Assembly (NCBI RefSeq): GCF_000372725.1 | Contig: NW_005199722.1 | Span: 24,686 to 88,685 of the forward strand | Direction: 5' to 3' | Length of the DNA: 64,000 bases | From: Emiliania huxleyi CCMP1516 | Taxonomy: Eukaryota; Haptophyta; Isochrysidales; Noelaerhabdaceae | The notes under the pieces: generated by a model | The model's database searches: none | Seen by the model: the letters and a program-made list of their open reading frames with translations, nothing else | What the model was told of the DNA's origin: nothing | Translations under genes and position numbers: made by a program | Shown here: in pieces, positions 1 to 10,099 of the stretch | How positions within the stretch are numbered: the stretch's first letter is position 1 | Layout: every line of letters begins with the position of its first letter

Positions 1-104
1 TCCTGGGCGGGGTCTGCACCCGCGAATTCTCCTTTTTTCCGACGTGAATTGGCGCACACTAGCACGACTGACTACTTCACTACTCACTCGCAACTCCTCT
101 TAAA

Positions 105-235
105 GAAAAAAAGAAACAAAGAAAGAAAACAAACAAACAAGGGAGGGATGGGAGGACGGCACGCCGCCACCACACAGGGATTTTAAGGAGAGGGGTGTGA
201 TGCGCTAGCCGCCGCCCACCCTAGGGAAAGAAAAG
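105..235 (-). mobile_element. 3' end of retroelement-like family A (short copy)
   Basis: A GAAA-rich stretch (about 105-135) is followed by a roughly 95-bp conserved block containing GGGATGGGAGGACGGCACGC and ACAGGGATTTTAAGGAGAGG. The block recurs near 10.85, 18.5 (inverted), 45.15, 55.27 and 55.52 kb. Read on the minus strand it is the stop-proximal end of an ORF followed by a short untranslated tail ending in (TTTC)n. Copies share this 3' end and differ at the 5' end, as 5'-truncated non-LTR retroelements do. This copy holds only the tail. It lies directly upstream of the dehydrogenase start at 276. Assignment to the LINE class is inference; no reverse transcriptase is visible. Confidence 0.6.
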
Positions 236-275
236 CGGCGAGCATAAAACGCGCGGCATTATTTTGTGTGTAAAA

Positions 276-1168
276 ATGTCGCTGCTAGCGCTCTGCGGCC
301 TCCTCCTCGCCTCGACGGCGTCGGATTCACCGCGGCGCCGCACCGTCCTCGTCACCGGCGGCGCCCGCGGAATCGGCGCCGCGTGCTGCCAACGGTTCGC
401 GGCCAACGGCGACCGCGTCCTGGTTCACTTTCGAAGTGATCAGCGTCAGGCAGAGGCGGTTCGCGAGTCGCTTCCTGGGACCGGCCACGCGATCATCCAG
501 TCTGCACTCGACGAGGCGGGTGCGCCGGGGAAGCTCGTGGCGGACGCGATGGCGGCCGTTAGCGATTACGGCGAGGCGTTGGACTGCATGATAATCAACC
601 ACGGTGTCTATGAGGAACATCCAGTCGAGACAACATCTGCGGCGGACTGGTCTTCGTCGTTTGAGCGCGTGCTTCGCACCAACCTTGCAGCGCCCGCCGA
701 GCTTGCCTTTGCCTTCGGAAGCGCCGCTCGCGAGAACGGGCGCGGCGGCGCTGTCGTCTTTGTCTCGTCTCGCGGCGCCTACCGCGGCGAACCCATCGCA
801 GCCGCCTATGGCGCGAGCAAGGCGGGCCTCAACTCGCTGACCGGCTCCCTCGCTCAGGCCTTCGGGCCGCACGGCATCCGCGTCTCCGCCGTCGCACCGG
901 GCTTCATAGCGACCGAGATGGCAGCCGAGGTGCATGATCCGCACCTCTCTCCAGAGATCTGCCACAAACCGCTCTCTCCCTCATGTGCCACCCTCCTCGC
1001 AAGGTGCTCGCCTCTCCGCGCGGCGACGATATCCGCAGCCAGAGCCCGTGGGGACGCGTGGGGTCACCGGAAGAGGTGGCCGCTGCTGTGTTCCACCTCG
1101 CAAGTCCGGAGGGCGCCTGGTCGACGGGCGCAGTGCTCGACTGCAACGGTGCGTCGTACCTTCATTGA
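276..1168 (+). CDS. Short-chain dehydrogenase/reductase with N-terminal signal peptide
   Basis: Two exons, 276-929 and 1004-1168, encode 272 residues. The 74-bp intron starts GTGCAT and ends AAG, and exon 2 begins with the same GTGC. The classical SDR layout is visible: TGGARGIG nucleotide-binding motif near residue 30, an INHG segment matching the NNAG region, the catalytic Ser in VFVSSRG, YGASK as the Tyr/Lys pair, and VAPGFIATEM. Exon 2 supplies the usual C-terminus (GRVGSPEEVA, DCNGASYLH), which is what fixes the splice. It probably performs NAD(P)H-dependent oxidoreduction; the substrate cannot be told, although the family resembles FabG-type enzymes. Residues 1-20 are a hydrophobic leader, so secretory or plastid routing is possible. 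ATG at 276 is the first ATG in frame. Confidence 0.85.
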
Positions 1169-1279
1169 CACCCCGAGCTCCCCCATCCCGTCGACCTTTT
1201 GTTTGTACCACATATTCGATCGAGATTCTTCGAAAGAACATATTGTGGTCACGCACGCTCGAGCCCCTCGAGCGCGGAC

Positions 1280-1485
1280 TGCCCCGACTCCTCTGGGGTG
1301 GCGCGGGGGCCCCCGGCCCACACCGTGCGCCGCCCCCCGCCCCGCGCCCTAGCCCCCGCGCCGCAGTGCGGAAACGGGGCTCCGGCGCTCATACTCGCTC
1401 ATACTACCAACTTCCCGAATGATTACGGTTGATTAGAGGGCAGATTTGGAGAGATCTCGAGGAGTACAGATAGACCCTCCAAGCA
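1280..1485 (+). repeat. Dispersed repeat, inverted partner at 46.31-46.51 kb
   Basis: The segment with CACACCGTGCGCCGC, GCTCATACTCGCTCATACTA, GATTACGGTTGATTAGAGGG and GGAGAGATCTCGAGGAGTAC is matched, with some changes, by the reverse complement of about 46,310-46,510. No coding capacity is evident. The remaining sequence to 2,390 shows no recognisable gene. Confidence 0.6.
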
Positions 1486-2399
1486 TGAGAAAACTCCAAC
1501 CTGATCGGTCGTACTGACCGCCGACAGATCACTCCAGACAGCAGACAGGCCGACGTCTGCACGCGGCCGGCCGGGCGAGAGGCTTGACACGATCCGACCC
1601 TGCGACCCTGACGCTGCTGCTCTAGCTATCAGAGATGATCTGCCGACTGCTGCCACAATGTGCGACCGGTGCTGACCCACTTGGCGGCCATTCCGGTCAG
1701 TGGTGAGGCGCAGTTCAGAGCTGTCGATGGCGCGATGCCGCACTGGTCCCACATTGGTGACACTAGACCACCAAGTTTGCCGGTCCAAGAGAGAGGCACC
1801 GGTGCTGTCCTGAGAAGGTGCGTGGTCCCTCTTGACTGCCCATGCGCGCGAGGCTGTGTAGGCATAGCCTCGAGAGTGCCAGCAGCCAATCCGAGGCGAC
1901 GCGCATTGCGCCAGAAGCGTGCACACGATGGAAGGACACCTTCCTACTGGCCGTACGATCAGGTCGTCACTGAATGCTTGATACTAAGGCCGCGAGCTAT
2001 GCAGGTGATCAATTGTGCAGCATGGCACGGTCAGCAGCGCCGAAAGGATGTCGCAAGGCGTGATAGCATGGCCGCAAGTTCGCCGAGAATTCCCATGAAA
2101 ACAAGTAAAAATCTCATAAAAAAGAAACATATCCCGAAAAAATCGGCGCCTGCGGCGGGCCATGGGACCCCTTGTCCCCTCCGCATGGACACCCTCTGGG
2201 GCCCCCGCGCCGGCCCAGAGCCCGACTCGTGAGTCGTGTGTGTATCACTCAGAGTGTTCGATGTTCGTCGAGGCTCGATCGAGGCGCAGCCGCAGGGATG
2301 CGGGGTTCGTCGTTCGTCGCGTCTCGCGAGGACGAGCGCTCTTGCGTCCGTTCCGAGCGGCCTGTTCTCTGTATTATAATAGGCCCACAAGTGGTCAAG

Positions 2400-2769
2400 T
2401 AGAGCTGTCAAACGTTAACTTTGGGCCTAACAGTTGCACTATTGTTGGCTGAAATCCTCAACGTTGTTCAAGTGTTCTCCCCAGCCCAAGCTGTTACTGT
2501 TTGTTACTGTTGTTACTGTTGTTCAGTGGTCAGCAAGCAGAAAATGCCAAAAAACCCGGGTAAAACCCGAAAATACCTGGGTTTTTCCAGGTATTTTCGG
2601 GTATTACCCGCACTGGACGCTGGAGATCGTCGTGGGTCACTGCCAGGCCTTCCTTATTGTTGTTCAGCTGGCCTAACGTTAGCTACTGTTGTTGGGGAGC
2701 CCCACTGTTGTTCTGTTGTTACTGTTAACACTAGCAACACTGTTCAGCTCTTAACGTTTGACAGCTCTA
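2400..2769. mobile_element. hAT-type MITE with perfect 8-bp target-site duplication
   Basis: The 370-bp element is bounded by perfect 19-bp terminal inverted repeats, TAGAGCTGTCAAACGTTAA at the left and its reverse complement at the right. It is flanked by identical 8-bp direct repeats TGGTCAAG at 2392-2399 and 2770-2777. An 8-bp duplication together with termini of the YARNG form (here TAGAG) is the signature of hAT transposons. There is no transposase, so it is non-autonomous. Inside are TGTTACTGT-type short tandem repeats (about 2,495-2,525) and a long hairpin at about 2,550-2,612 whose arms read roughly CGGGTAAAACCCGAAAATAC and its complement. The intact duplication and termini suggest a fairly recent insertion. 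Confidence 0.85.
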
Positions 2770-3066
2770 TGGTCAAGACTAAGAGACCAGAGAGAACACA
2801 GAAACGCATCAGAACAGATGTGCGATAGCGGACGCCAAGCCTGAGCGGGATTTATTATACATGTACTCTGCCTCGGCGGGGCTGTGCTTGTGGGCCTGTG
2901 CGCTGTGGCCTGTGCGCGGCCGGCGTGTGCACCGGGTCACTCGTGGCGTGTGAGTCTAATGAGTCGTGCGTCTAAATAAGATTCGGCGCCCCCCCGCAGG
3001 CGCTCTGTCGGCTCGCGCGAGAGGTCGCCGGCTAGTCGCTGCCGCGGCGGACGCTGCCCCGTCTCC

Positions 3067-4332
3067 TCACCAGAGCACGGACGCGCACCCGCACGCGACG
3101 GCGCAGAGGGAGAAGTAGGCGGCCCACTCGACGGGCGGCGTGGGGTGCGCCGAGAGCCCCTCCCACTGCCCCCTGGCGCGGTCCCAGAGGGGCAGCGGGT
3201 CAAAGGCGACGCCGAGGCCAGCAACCACGGGGGCGAGCAGGCAGCCGCCGCTCGCGGCGAAGACCGACGCTGCGACGGTGGCGCGCAGCGCACTCGCGAC
3301 CGTGTCTCGCCTCGCCGCCTCTTCCCTCGCCAGCTTCCACCGCTTTGCCTCCGCCTCAAAGGCGACCGCCCTCCGGCGCGCCTCTTCGGGCGGCGCCTCG
3401 AGCGCGAAGAAGAGGCCCGCCTTCTCCCGCGCCGCTTCGAGCGCCTCCTCCGTCGCCCGCGCCCTCGCAACGGCCTCCGGCTGCAGCACGCTCGCCGTCG
3501 CAGTCTCAAAGGCGACGACGAGCGTGGCGGTGACGAGGACGGCAGCCGCGGGCGCAAGCGCCGCTCGCACCGTCAGCAGTGTCGCGGCCGAGTTGGAGAT
3601 GGCCTCCGCGCTCGAGGAGGCCTGCGCCGCGTCAAAGCACGCCGTGGCCGCCGCCGCAGCCGCCTGCCGCAGCCACGTCTGCAGGTAGGTTTGCACGACG
3701 CCCTGCGCCCACGCGCAAGACGCGAGGGCGCCCCCGGCTGCGAGGGCCACCGTGCTGGCCTGCCTCGCCCCGTCGCTCGACTGCTGCACCACGCGCACCA
3801 CCCGCTCCCCCACGCCCGCCTCGTTTAGTAGCACGCGAGACACGGCGGCGACTGGAGCCGTCCCGATCAGCAACGGGCTGACGAGCGCCGAGCAGCGAGG
3901 GCAGTCCGCATCGTCCTCCGGCACGGCGCAGTCGTCGCCGCACCGCCACAGCTCGACGGCCGCCATCGAGAAGGCACCGGGCACGCCCCACACCAGGACC
4001 TGCGCTAGGCCGAGCGAGCCTCCGCCCGCAACGCCGAGCGGATAGAGCGACGGCGAGTGCATGTTGAGAACGGTACACACCTCGCCCGTAGCAACGAGGT
4101 GGGCAGCGAGGTTGAAGAGGAGCGTGCCGGTCACATACCACGGCGTGAGCGGCAGCCGCTCCTCCTCGTCCGGCACCGACTCAGACCGCGCCCGGGAAAC
4201 GACCGCTCGGAAGTGGCGCAGTGCGTCGGTGTCCGCAGTGGGCGGTCGCGCGCTGAGCGGGAGGGCGGAGCATCTGTTGCACCGGAGGCACAGGAGCCCG
4301 ACCGTGACGAGAGCAAGCGAGGATAACCGCAT
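3067..4332 (-). CDS. Hypothetical multi-pass membrane protein (421 aa)
   Basis: A single open reading frame of 421 residues starts at the only plausible ATG (4330-4332). The N-terminus (LSSLALVTVGLLCLRC) is a strong signal peptide or first membrane helix. Further hydrophobic stretches lie near residues 65-85, 100-125, 145-165, 195-215, 255-275, 355-375 and at the C-terminus (AAYFSLCAVACGCASVL). Between about 285 and 345 is an Ala/Glu/Arg-rich amphipathic segment, likely a coiled coil facing the cytosol or stroma. There is a Cys cluster around 135-150 (RCGDDCAVPEDDADCPRC). I do not recognise the family. Codon use is typical of neighbouring genes, supporting a real gene rather than a chance ORF. 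Confidence 0.6.
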   Translation of the reverse strand: MRLSSLALVTVGLLCLRCNRCSALPLSARPPTADTDALRHFRAVVSRARSESVPDEEERLPLTPWYVTGTLLFNLAAHLVATGEVCTVLNMHSPSLYPLGVAGGGSLGLAQVLVWGVPGAFSMAAVELWRCGDDCAVPEDDADCPRCSALVSPLLIGTAPVAAVSRVLLNEAGVGERVVRVVQQSSDGARQASTVALAAGGALASCAWAQGVVQTYLQTWLRQAAAAAATACFDAAQASSSAEAISNSAATLLTVRAALAPAAAVLVTATLVVAFETATASVLQPEAVARARATEEALEAAREKAGLFFALEAPPEEARRRAVAFEAEAKRWKLAREEAARRDTVASALRATVAASVFAASGGCLLAPVVAGLGVAFDPLPLWDRARGQWEGLSAHPTPPVEWAAYFSLCAVACGCASVLW

Positions 4333-4837
4333 CCGTGGCGTCGGTGTCGTTGAGGTACCATAGAGACCCGAGTGATGAGCTGGATGTGTTCGTTGGTTTT
4401 CTTTCTTTAGCTTTTAATTACATTGCGGAGGAGGACTGCTGACGGGGTTTGCGATGAGGAGCGATCCGAACGTGGTATTCGGTGAGATCAATTATTTTCC
4501 GAGCCAGGCGAGAGAGAGAGATTTTTTATCCAGGCGATGTAATAAAGAAAGAAACAAATCAACAGGGATGGGAGGACGGCGAGCCAGGCGATGTGGGAGG
4601 GAAAAACAAGTAACATCGAAGGCTAAGCTAAAAAAAGCCAAGAGAGGGGTTGGAGGGCGGGAGAATCCAAAAAAGCCGTCCAAAAAGCCACAAAAAGCCA
4701 GCGAGCCTCCCGTTACGCGATTGCCGCGAAGCGCAGCATGATGCGTGGCCAGCTTGGGAGGCTGCCGCCGCTGTCAGAGGCGGCCGCCACTGTGAGGTCT
4801 CGAGGGCCGACCGGCCGGGCGAGCATCCGCGCTGCCG

Positions 4838-4935
4838 ACGACGTGCTCGAGGCTGACCTTGAGCACTTGAGCACTGGATAGGGCCGATTCCGCGTGGTAC
4901 GGGACCCCTCGATCGTCTCGCCCTCCCTCACTGGT
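4838..4935 (+). repeat. Dispersed repeat, inverted partner at 46.74-46.83 kb
   Basis: The stretch containing TTGAGCACTTGAGCAC, GGGCCGATTCCGCGTGGTAC and GGGACCCCTCGATCGTCTCG is matched almost base for base by the reverse complement of about 46,740-46,825. No coding capacity or terminal repeats were seen. Confidence 0.6.
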
Positions 4936-6189
4936 ATGCTCATTGGGGGGGGTCATAACAAACACGGTACAGGATCGAGGTGCACGCTGCCGAAGCAGTG
5001 TCGTCCCCCCTCTCCCCGACGGCGATGGCGGTGTGACCGATCGAGCTACAAGAGGAGCTTGTTCAGCAGGATCCGGGATAGTCAGGCGCACTACCTCACT
5101 GGGCCTGAGACCACCCACGACAGCATCCCGTCACCGTCTCGGGTTTGCGTGGGGTCGAACCACTCCGGGATGGGCAAGCCCATCAATTTTCATTTTGTTC
5201 CTCACCTGGGCCCGCGGGGAGTTGCGGGATGAGTGGAGCTGGGACGAAGAGGGGGAAGAGGAAGGGGAGGGCGGGAAGGGGGGGGGGGGGGGGATTAAGG
5301 CGGGGCTCGGGGGGGTGGGGGGGGGGAGGGGGGGGGGCTCAAAAAATCGGAGGCCCCAATCCTACCAACTCTTAGACGTATTACACACACAAAGACTCAT
5401 AGCAACTTGTAGACGTATTACACACACAGAGATCGAAACCCGCCCAGGTCACCCGTTCCCGCCCACGAACCACCTCAGACCGCCTCACCCCTGAGCCGAC
5501 CGGTCTCCCTCTGACTGCGCGCCGGTCGCTTCCTCGGCCTGGGGAGTCGCCTCCCGCCCTCCCTCCCCCCTCCCCTCGATGGGCCGCCCTCCTCCGCCCG
5601 CCCCTCCCGATCCCCCATCTCCCCAAACACGCCACCCGCCACCCCACCCTCCACCCCCACCGCCTCCTCCCCAATCGGGTCCCTCCCCCTCTTCCTCCCC
5701 CGCTCCCCCGCGACGCCCCCCCCTTCCCGCCCCCCGCCGCCCCCACCGCCGCCTCCCCCCTCCCCGTCCCGCGCCCCGAGCCCGGGCGCCTCCTCCCCGC
5801 ACCCCGCGCACAGCACCCCCCCATTCGCGGAGAGCACCCCGTCATCTTCATGCAGCCACGGGCTGTCCCGTCCATAAGCGTGCCGGAGGTAGAAGGTCGA
5901 CAGCACCCCCATGCGGGCCGCCGTCTCCACCGAGTCGGCCCTGGGCCCCCGAGGACCCCTCGGCTTGCCCTTGTCGGAGCGCGGCTTCTTCTTGCTGGTG
6001 GCCTCGAGCTGCGCCGCATCAGCTAGAATCCCCTTCCTCAGCAGATCGCCGTGACAGGACTCAATCCTACCCGCGCATAGGAGCACAAGATCCGTGCCGT
6101 CTCGAACCTTCTGTGCCAGCTCGCGAAGCGCCGCCGACCGCGTCCTCCAGAGTCGATCGGCCTTGTCGTCCAGGAACGCGTCGGCGGTT

Positions 6190-6410
6190 TGGCCTACAGA
6201 CGCATTACTCGCTCGAGGCGTGCTGCAGTGAAGACCAGTCTTATTGAACTTGTTTGGAGGCGTCGATTTGTGCAAAAATGTGTGTTAGAGAGCGCTAGAT
6301 GGCAAAATTTTCTTCGCCTCCGGCGGGGCCGCTCGCCGCGGGGCTAGAGAGTGACTTTTGTCGATGTCGGCTAGAAGTGCTGCACGTTTTTCAGAATTTC
6401 ACCCTTCGGA
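6190..6410 (+). repeat. 220-bp dispersed repeat, inverted partner at 51.55-51.78 kb
   Basis: The segment running through ACGCATTACTCGCTCGAGGC, TTTGCACAAATC-type sequence and TCGATGTCGGCTAGAAGTGC recurs in reverse complement at about 51,550-51,780 with very few differences. Both copies continue into different ORF remnants, so each may be one end of a longer element. No target-site duplication was found by eye. Confidence 0.65.
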
Positions 6411-7252
6411 TGAGGAGGCAGAGGAGTACGGGGTGCAGCGGGTGGTGCGCGGCCGCGTGCGGCTTCATGGCAAACAGCCTGCGTCCTCGGGCCTCGATGT
6501 TGATGAGCAGCGGCAGACCTCTTTGGCGGAGAGGCGGTTTGTACGGACGGTGGTAAAGCAAACCCGCCCAAAAGGCTCATTCAAATCGACAAAAATGTGT
6601 GTGATTTGTCAGAAATCGAACAGCAAGCCACGGCGGGCCGGTGCGCCATATCGGGGGGGCCGCGCCATATCGCTACGTGCCCACGGCGCTGCCGCACGGC
6701 GCTGTCCGGTGCGATAATGCAACCGTCAACGTCCGTGGCTGTCGTCGTCAACGGCGAGCTGCGCTTTAGTTCGTCCGCGCACCTGGAGCGCTTTGTCAGC
6801 TCGTGCGCAGGCCTCGACGTGTAAACCCTGTCAGCAGAGTCTCCTGTTTTGTGAGCTAAATAAACTGAAAAAAAAGATCGCCCGAGATCGCGCGGCGCGG
6901 CCCGGGGCGGGGTGGATGGGTTGGGAGCGAGGGGGCGGAAGTGCTCAGTGCGGTAGATGGTCAGCTCGAGGCGCGTGAGCCGGACTTGTGAGCCGGACCA
7001 CCCCCTCTTGAAACCTGCGTTGTTGAGCCAGGACTCAACATACTCGGGCTGTCGCCGTCCCAAACTGTCACTCCCCTTTCTCCCGGCCGGGGTGGGGCGG
7101 GGCGCGCGCGGGTGGCGGCGGGTGTGCGGGATGTCTGTGGGCCCGAGAGCGATATGCCATGTCCGCCTTGCTTTGTTTCCTAACATCGAAGGCTAAGCTC
7201 AAAAAAAAACAACTTCAGGGGATCGAGAGGATTCTCAGCCGAAGATCTGAAA

Positions 7253-8154
7253 ATGCTGGTCCTGCTCGCCGGGACGGCCCTCGCGCTCACCCTGCCCGCC
7301 GCGGGGCCGGCGTCCGCCATCGCCCCCGTCGCCCGCGCCCCCGCCGCCGTGCCGGCGCGCGCCTCGCTCAGCATGGGCGCCGTCGGCGCCGACGACTTTG
7401 TCCCCGATATGCAGCGGCGCACCATCATGAACCTGGTGCTGCTCGGCGGCGCCGGCGTGCCGGTGCTGTGGCTGGCGGGCGGCTACATCTATTTCTTGGT
7501 CCCGCCAGGCGGCGGCGGCGGCGGCGCCGGCGTCACCGCCCGCGATGCCCTCGGCGCCGATGTGATGGCTGCCAAGTGGATTGCGGCCAACCCGTACCCG
7601 GGCCGGGCGCTGGTCGAGGGCCTCAAAGGCGACGCCCACTACCTGATTGTCAAGGAGGACAAGACCCTCTACGATTTCGCGATCAACGCCGTCTGTGCGC
7701 TGCCAGCCGCCGCCCCCTTGCTCTCGCCCCAGCCCTGCGGCTTGGTTAAGAGGCTGCAAAGGGGAGAGGTTCTGGGGCGGCGGAGCCGACACGCGCGCCC
7801 ACCCCCGCCGCGCAGGCACGCACCTCGGCTGCGTCGTCCCGTTCAACCGCGCGCAGCTCAAGTGCGCGCCCCCGCCCCCTCCGCCTCGCGATTTGTGGCC
7901 CCCGCCGATCGCTGCGCCGCGCAGTGGTGATCGGAGGATCGGCCGCTCACGCTTCCCCACCGTTCGCCCGCTTCACCCGCAGGTACATCTGCCCCTGCCA
8001 CGGCTCGCAGTATGACTTCAACGGCAAGGTCATCCGCGGCCCGGCGCCGCTCTCGCTCGCGCTCGCGCACGTCAACGACGTCGACGGCAAGGTTGTGCTG
8101 TCGCCGTGGACCGAGACGGACTTCCGCACGGACCTCGCGCCGTGGTGGAAGTAG
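7253..8154 (+). CDS. petC: Plastid Rieske iron-sulfur protein of cytochrome b6f
   Basis: Three exons (7253-7694, 7816-7861, 7983-8154) give 219 residues, close to the normal PetC length including the presequence. Both introns are GT-AG and each next exon starts with G. The Rieske cluster ligands lie in CTHLGC (created across the first splice) and CPCHGS. The C-terminus [11 protein letters not shown]...[14 protein letters not shown] is diagnostic of the chloroplast rather than the mitochondrial subunit. The membrane anchor is [19 protein letters not shown]. The N-terminus has a signal peptide ([18 protein letters not shown]) followed by an Ala/Pro/Arg-rich transit-like segment, the bipartite signal expected for a nuclear gene serving a secondary plastid. 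It transfers electrons from plastoquinol to cytochrome f. Confidence 0.95.
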
Positions 8155-8428
8155 AGGCGCAAACCCGGAGGGCGCCCCCTTCCTCCGCCCGCTGCCCTCC
8201 GGCGAGCAGTGGCGGGGGGGGCGAGACTTCCTCACCTCAGCCGTGTGGAGCCCGCTGCACCCGTGTTTACTTGAGCTCTTCCGCGGCTTCTGAATGTCTG
8301 TGCGTGCGCGAGAGAACAGAGTGGCGGCTTGAGAGGAGAGAGAGGAGAGAGCGTGGTCTTGAACGACGTCCCACCGCCCCCCCCGCGCGCCCCCGCGGCC
8401 CGCGAGACGCCGCGGCGACCCCTACTGC

Positions 8429-9193
8429 CTACAGCGCCACCGCCGCCACCACTGCCAGCACGGCAAGAGCGATGAGGATCGCCTTGGCGATCTTCCGCCG
8501 CTCCGCGCTCTTGCTCCTCGCTGCGGCCTGGAGGTGCTTCGTCCCCGCCTCCACCCGCCGCGCAGCCTCGGAGATGCTCAGCTCGACATTATCGAGCACT
8601 GCGCCATGCGCCTCGACGAGAAGGCCCATCGATTCGAATAGCGCCTGCAACTCCACGATAGAGCTCTCGAGCTGCGCAACCTGTCTTTCGTGAGTTGAGA
8701 GCCGCGCCTCGCGCTCTTCAGCGGCAAGGAGTTCCTGCTTTGCGGCGGCGCACGCCTGCTCCAGTGCACCACCGCAGCGCTCCGCCGCATCCCGCCGTGC
8801 TGCTGTATGGCGGCGCTGTGCATCCTCGAGCTCGCCAAGTGCCTCAATCAGCCGGCGCGAGCAGAGCCACTCTGCCGACCGCAGGATGCGCCGCTCTGTC
8901 TCGGTGGCGGAGGGCGAGGCGACGGCTAGTCGGAGCGATTGGATGTCGCCGACAACGCCGCGCGCAAGCCCATGCAGCTGGCAGACTTGCTTCTCCAGCA
9001 GCAAGTCGCAGCCCGCCCGCTCGACGCCACTGGCGCAGCCGAGCTGCTCGGCCTGCTTCCGTCTGATGTCGACGAGCATTTCGGTCAGAGCGGCGAGGCG
9101 CGCCATAGCTGCATGCTCCGGGAGCGCCTTGCTCGAGACCTGGCACCGATCAGGACTCGAGGGAGAGCTTCTGTGCCGCGACCGGCCTAGCAT
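8429..9193 (-). CDS. Qa-SNARE (syntaxin-like) with His at the zero layer
   Basis: A 254-residue single-exon protein. The C-terminal third fits a syntaxin SNARE helix: QLESSIVELQALFESMGLLV, then a heptad pattern through DNVELSISEAARRVEAGTKH, a basic juxtamembrane stretch (KSAERRKIAK), and a terminal membrane anchor (AILIALAVLAVVAAVAL). This is the tail-anchored topology of SNAREs acting in vesicle fusion. The upstream region (about residues 30-160) is helical and Ala/Glu/Arg-rich and could be the Habc domain. Syntaxins carry Gln at the zero layer in the LVExQG segment; here the residue is His (LVEAHG, codon CAT). A related Qb/Qc or otherwise divergent SNARE is the alternative. ATG at 9191-9193 is the first in frame. 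Confidence 0.7.
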   Translation of the reverse strand: MLGRSRHRSSPSSPDRCQVSSKALPEHAAMARLAALTEMLVDIRRKQAEQLGCASGVERAGCDLLLEKQVCQLHGLARGVVGDIQSLRLAVASPSATETERRILRSAEWLCSRRLIEALGELEDAQRRHTAARRDAAERCGGALEQACAAAKQELLAAEEREARLSTHERQVAQLESSIVELQALFESMGLLVEAHGAVLDNVELSISEAARRVEAGTKHLQAAARSKSAERRKIAKAILIALAVLAVVAAVAL

Positions 9194-9284
9194 GGCTGCC
9201 GGCTCGTCCTGTCGACCGCGTCAGGCCAGGGACGCGTCCGTCGGAAAAGCTGCTGGTCAGTTTTCTTTTTCAAGAAGCACGCGG

Positions 9285-9421
9285 CAAACGGCCTCTTGTC
9301 CTCGGCCCCAGTGGGGGGTGCCCGCGCCGCCTAGCTCTGCGAACGGGCCCCTCCACCCTTCACACGCACAGCGTGCGGATCATGTAGTCCCACAATCGCT
9401 GTCGTGGGATCGTTTGTCATG
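9285..9421 (+). mobile_element. 3' end of retroelement-like family B (short copy)
   Basis: This segment aligns with the end of the longer copy at about 10,100-10,794: both carry a CAGTGG.GGG.GCCCG block followed by GGATCATGTAGTC and a CCCAC...GTGGG hairpin around AATCGCTGTC, ending TTGTCATG. It shares the 3' end and lacks everything upstream, consistent with 5' truncation. It is degenerate and carries no usable ORF. Confidence 0.55.
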
Positions 9422-9584
9422 ACTCATGTGAGCACTTTTGTTTTCTCTGTTTCTAACGTGTGGGAGCAGTGTGCACAATAGCATGGTCCACTCCGAGTGG
9501 ACCGTGTGCGTGCCTGTCGGAGCCACTCAGAGTGGCTCGACCTGTGGGATGTGCATACGTACGCCCTTCGCCTCGGGGGTTGCA

Positions 9585-9958
9585 GTCGGTGCGAGAGATT
9601 TTTAGAAGCCAACAAGAAATGTGTCACACAGAGTGATTTGCGCTCGGCAGCTTGTCGACTACCAGCCGGAGCCGGAGTCGGAACCGTAGCCGAGATGGTC
9701 TTCGAGGGTGTCGAATATGTCATTCGCCTCGCTAGTGGAGCCGGTGCCGCATGAGTCGCGGTCGGAGGAGGAGTCGTCGGAGGAGCGGTCGGACCGCTCG
9801 CGCTTGTCGCGCCTGATGCGCTCTGCGAGGGGGCCGGGGTCGTGGTCGTCGTGCTCGAGCGTCGGGTAGGTAGCGCGCCTTGCGACCTTGTCGGCCGAGC
9901 TGCCATCCCAGTAGAAGGTGTACCAGTCGCCGCGTGGATAGAACCAAGCGTTGACCAA
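9585..9958 (-). mobile_element. Family C repeat: ORF end plus conserved 3' tail
   Basis: On the minus strand an acidic/Ser-rich reading frame (9659-9958, 99 codons) ends GYGSDSGSGW and is followed by a tail with GACAAGCTGCCGAGC, CTTGTTGGCTTC and AAAAATCTCTC. The same tail follows an ORF ending LGYGTGPSFG near 54.67 kb, and tails alone occur at 17,975-18,056 and 37,411-37,468. The shared 3' end with variable 5' extent suggests a retroposed family (LINE or SINE-like). The protein WYTFYWDGSS region is not recognised. Confidence 0.5.
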
Positions 9959-10099
9959 CCTGTACCGTCCGAGAGCGGCCGCCTGAGCGGCCTGAGCGGC
10001 CGCCTGAGCAGCCGCCTTTGCAGCAGCCTCCTCGGCCGCTGCAGCGGCGATAGCCGCTGCTTTGGACTCTCTCTCTCGGTGCGTGACCGTGTCGCGTGT

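Larger units (their letters stand above)
4333..7183. other. Repeat-rich gap between membrane protein and petC
   Basis: No complete gene was recognised. The gap holds TTTGCGATGAGGA (about 4,448), a motif also seen near 33.8 kb, a degraded family A tail around 4,545-4,600, and two longer dispersed repeats described separately. It also contains a poly-G tract (about 5,278-5,340) and a C-rich purine/pyrimidine-asymmetric tract (about 5,560-5,790). The sequence ACATCGAAGGCTAAGCT followed by an A-run occurs at 4,614 and again at 7,184. ORFs here are low-complexity or repeat-derived. Confidence 0.5.

Noticed and set aside
5140-5175. Possible tRNA T-arm (GGTTCGACCCC on the minus strand)
   Set aside because: The stem is only four base pairs and no acceptor, D or anticodon arm fits around it.
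5475-6275. 266-codon minus-strand frame with a Gly-rich second half
   Set aside because: It begins inside a dispersed repeat and its second half is the C-rich low-complexity tract read on the opposite strand. The middle (RDSPWLHEDDGVLSANGGVL) may be a gene relic but cannot be supported.
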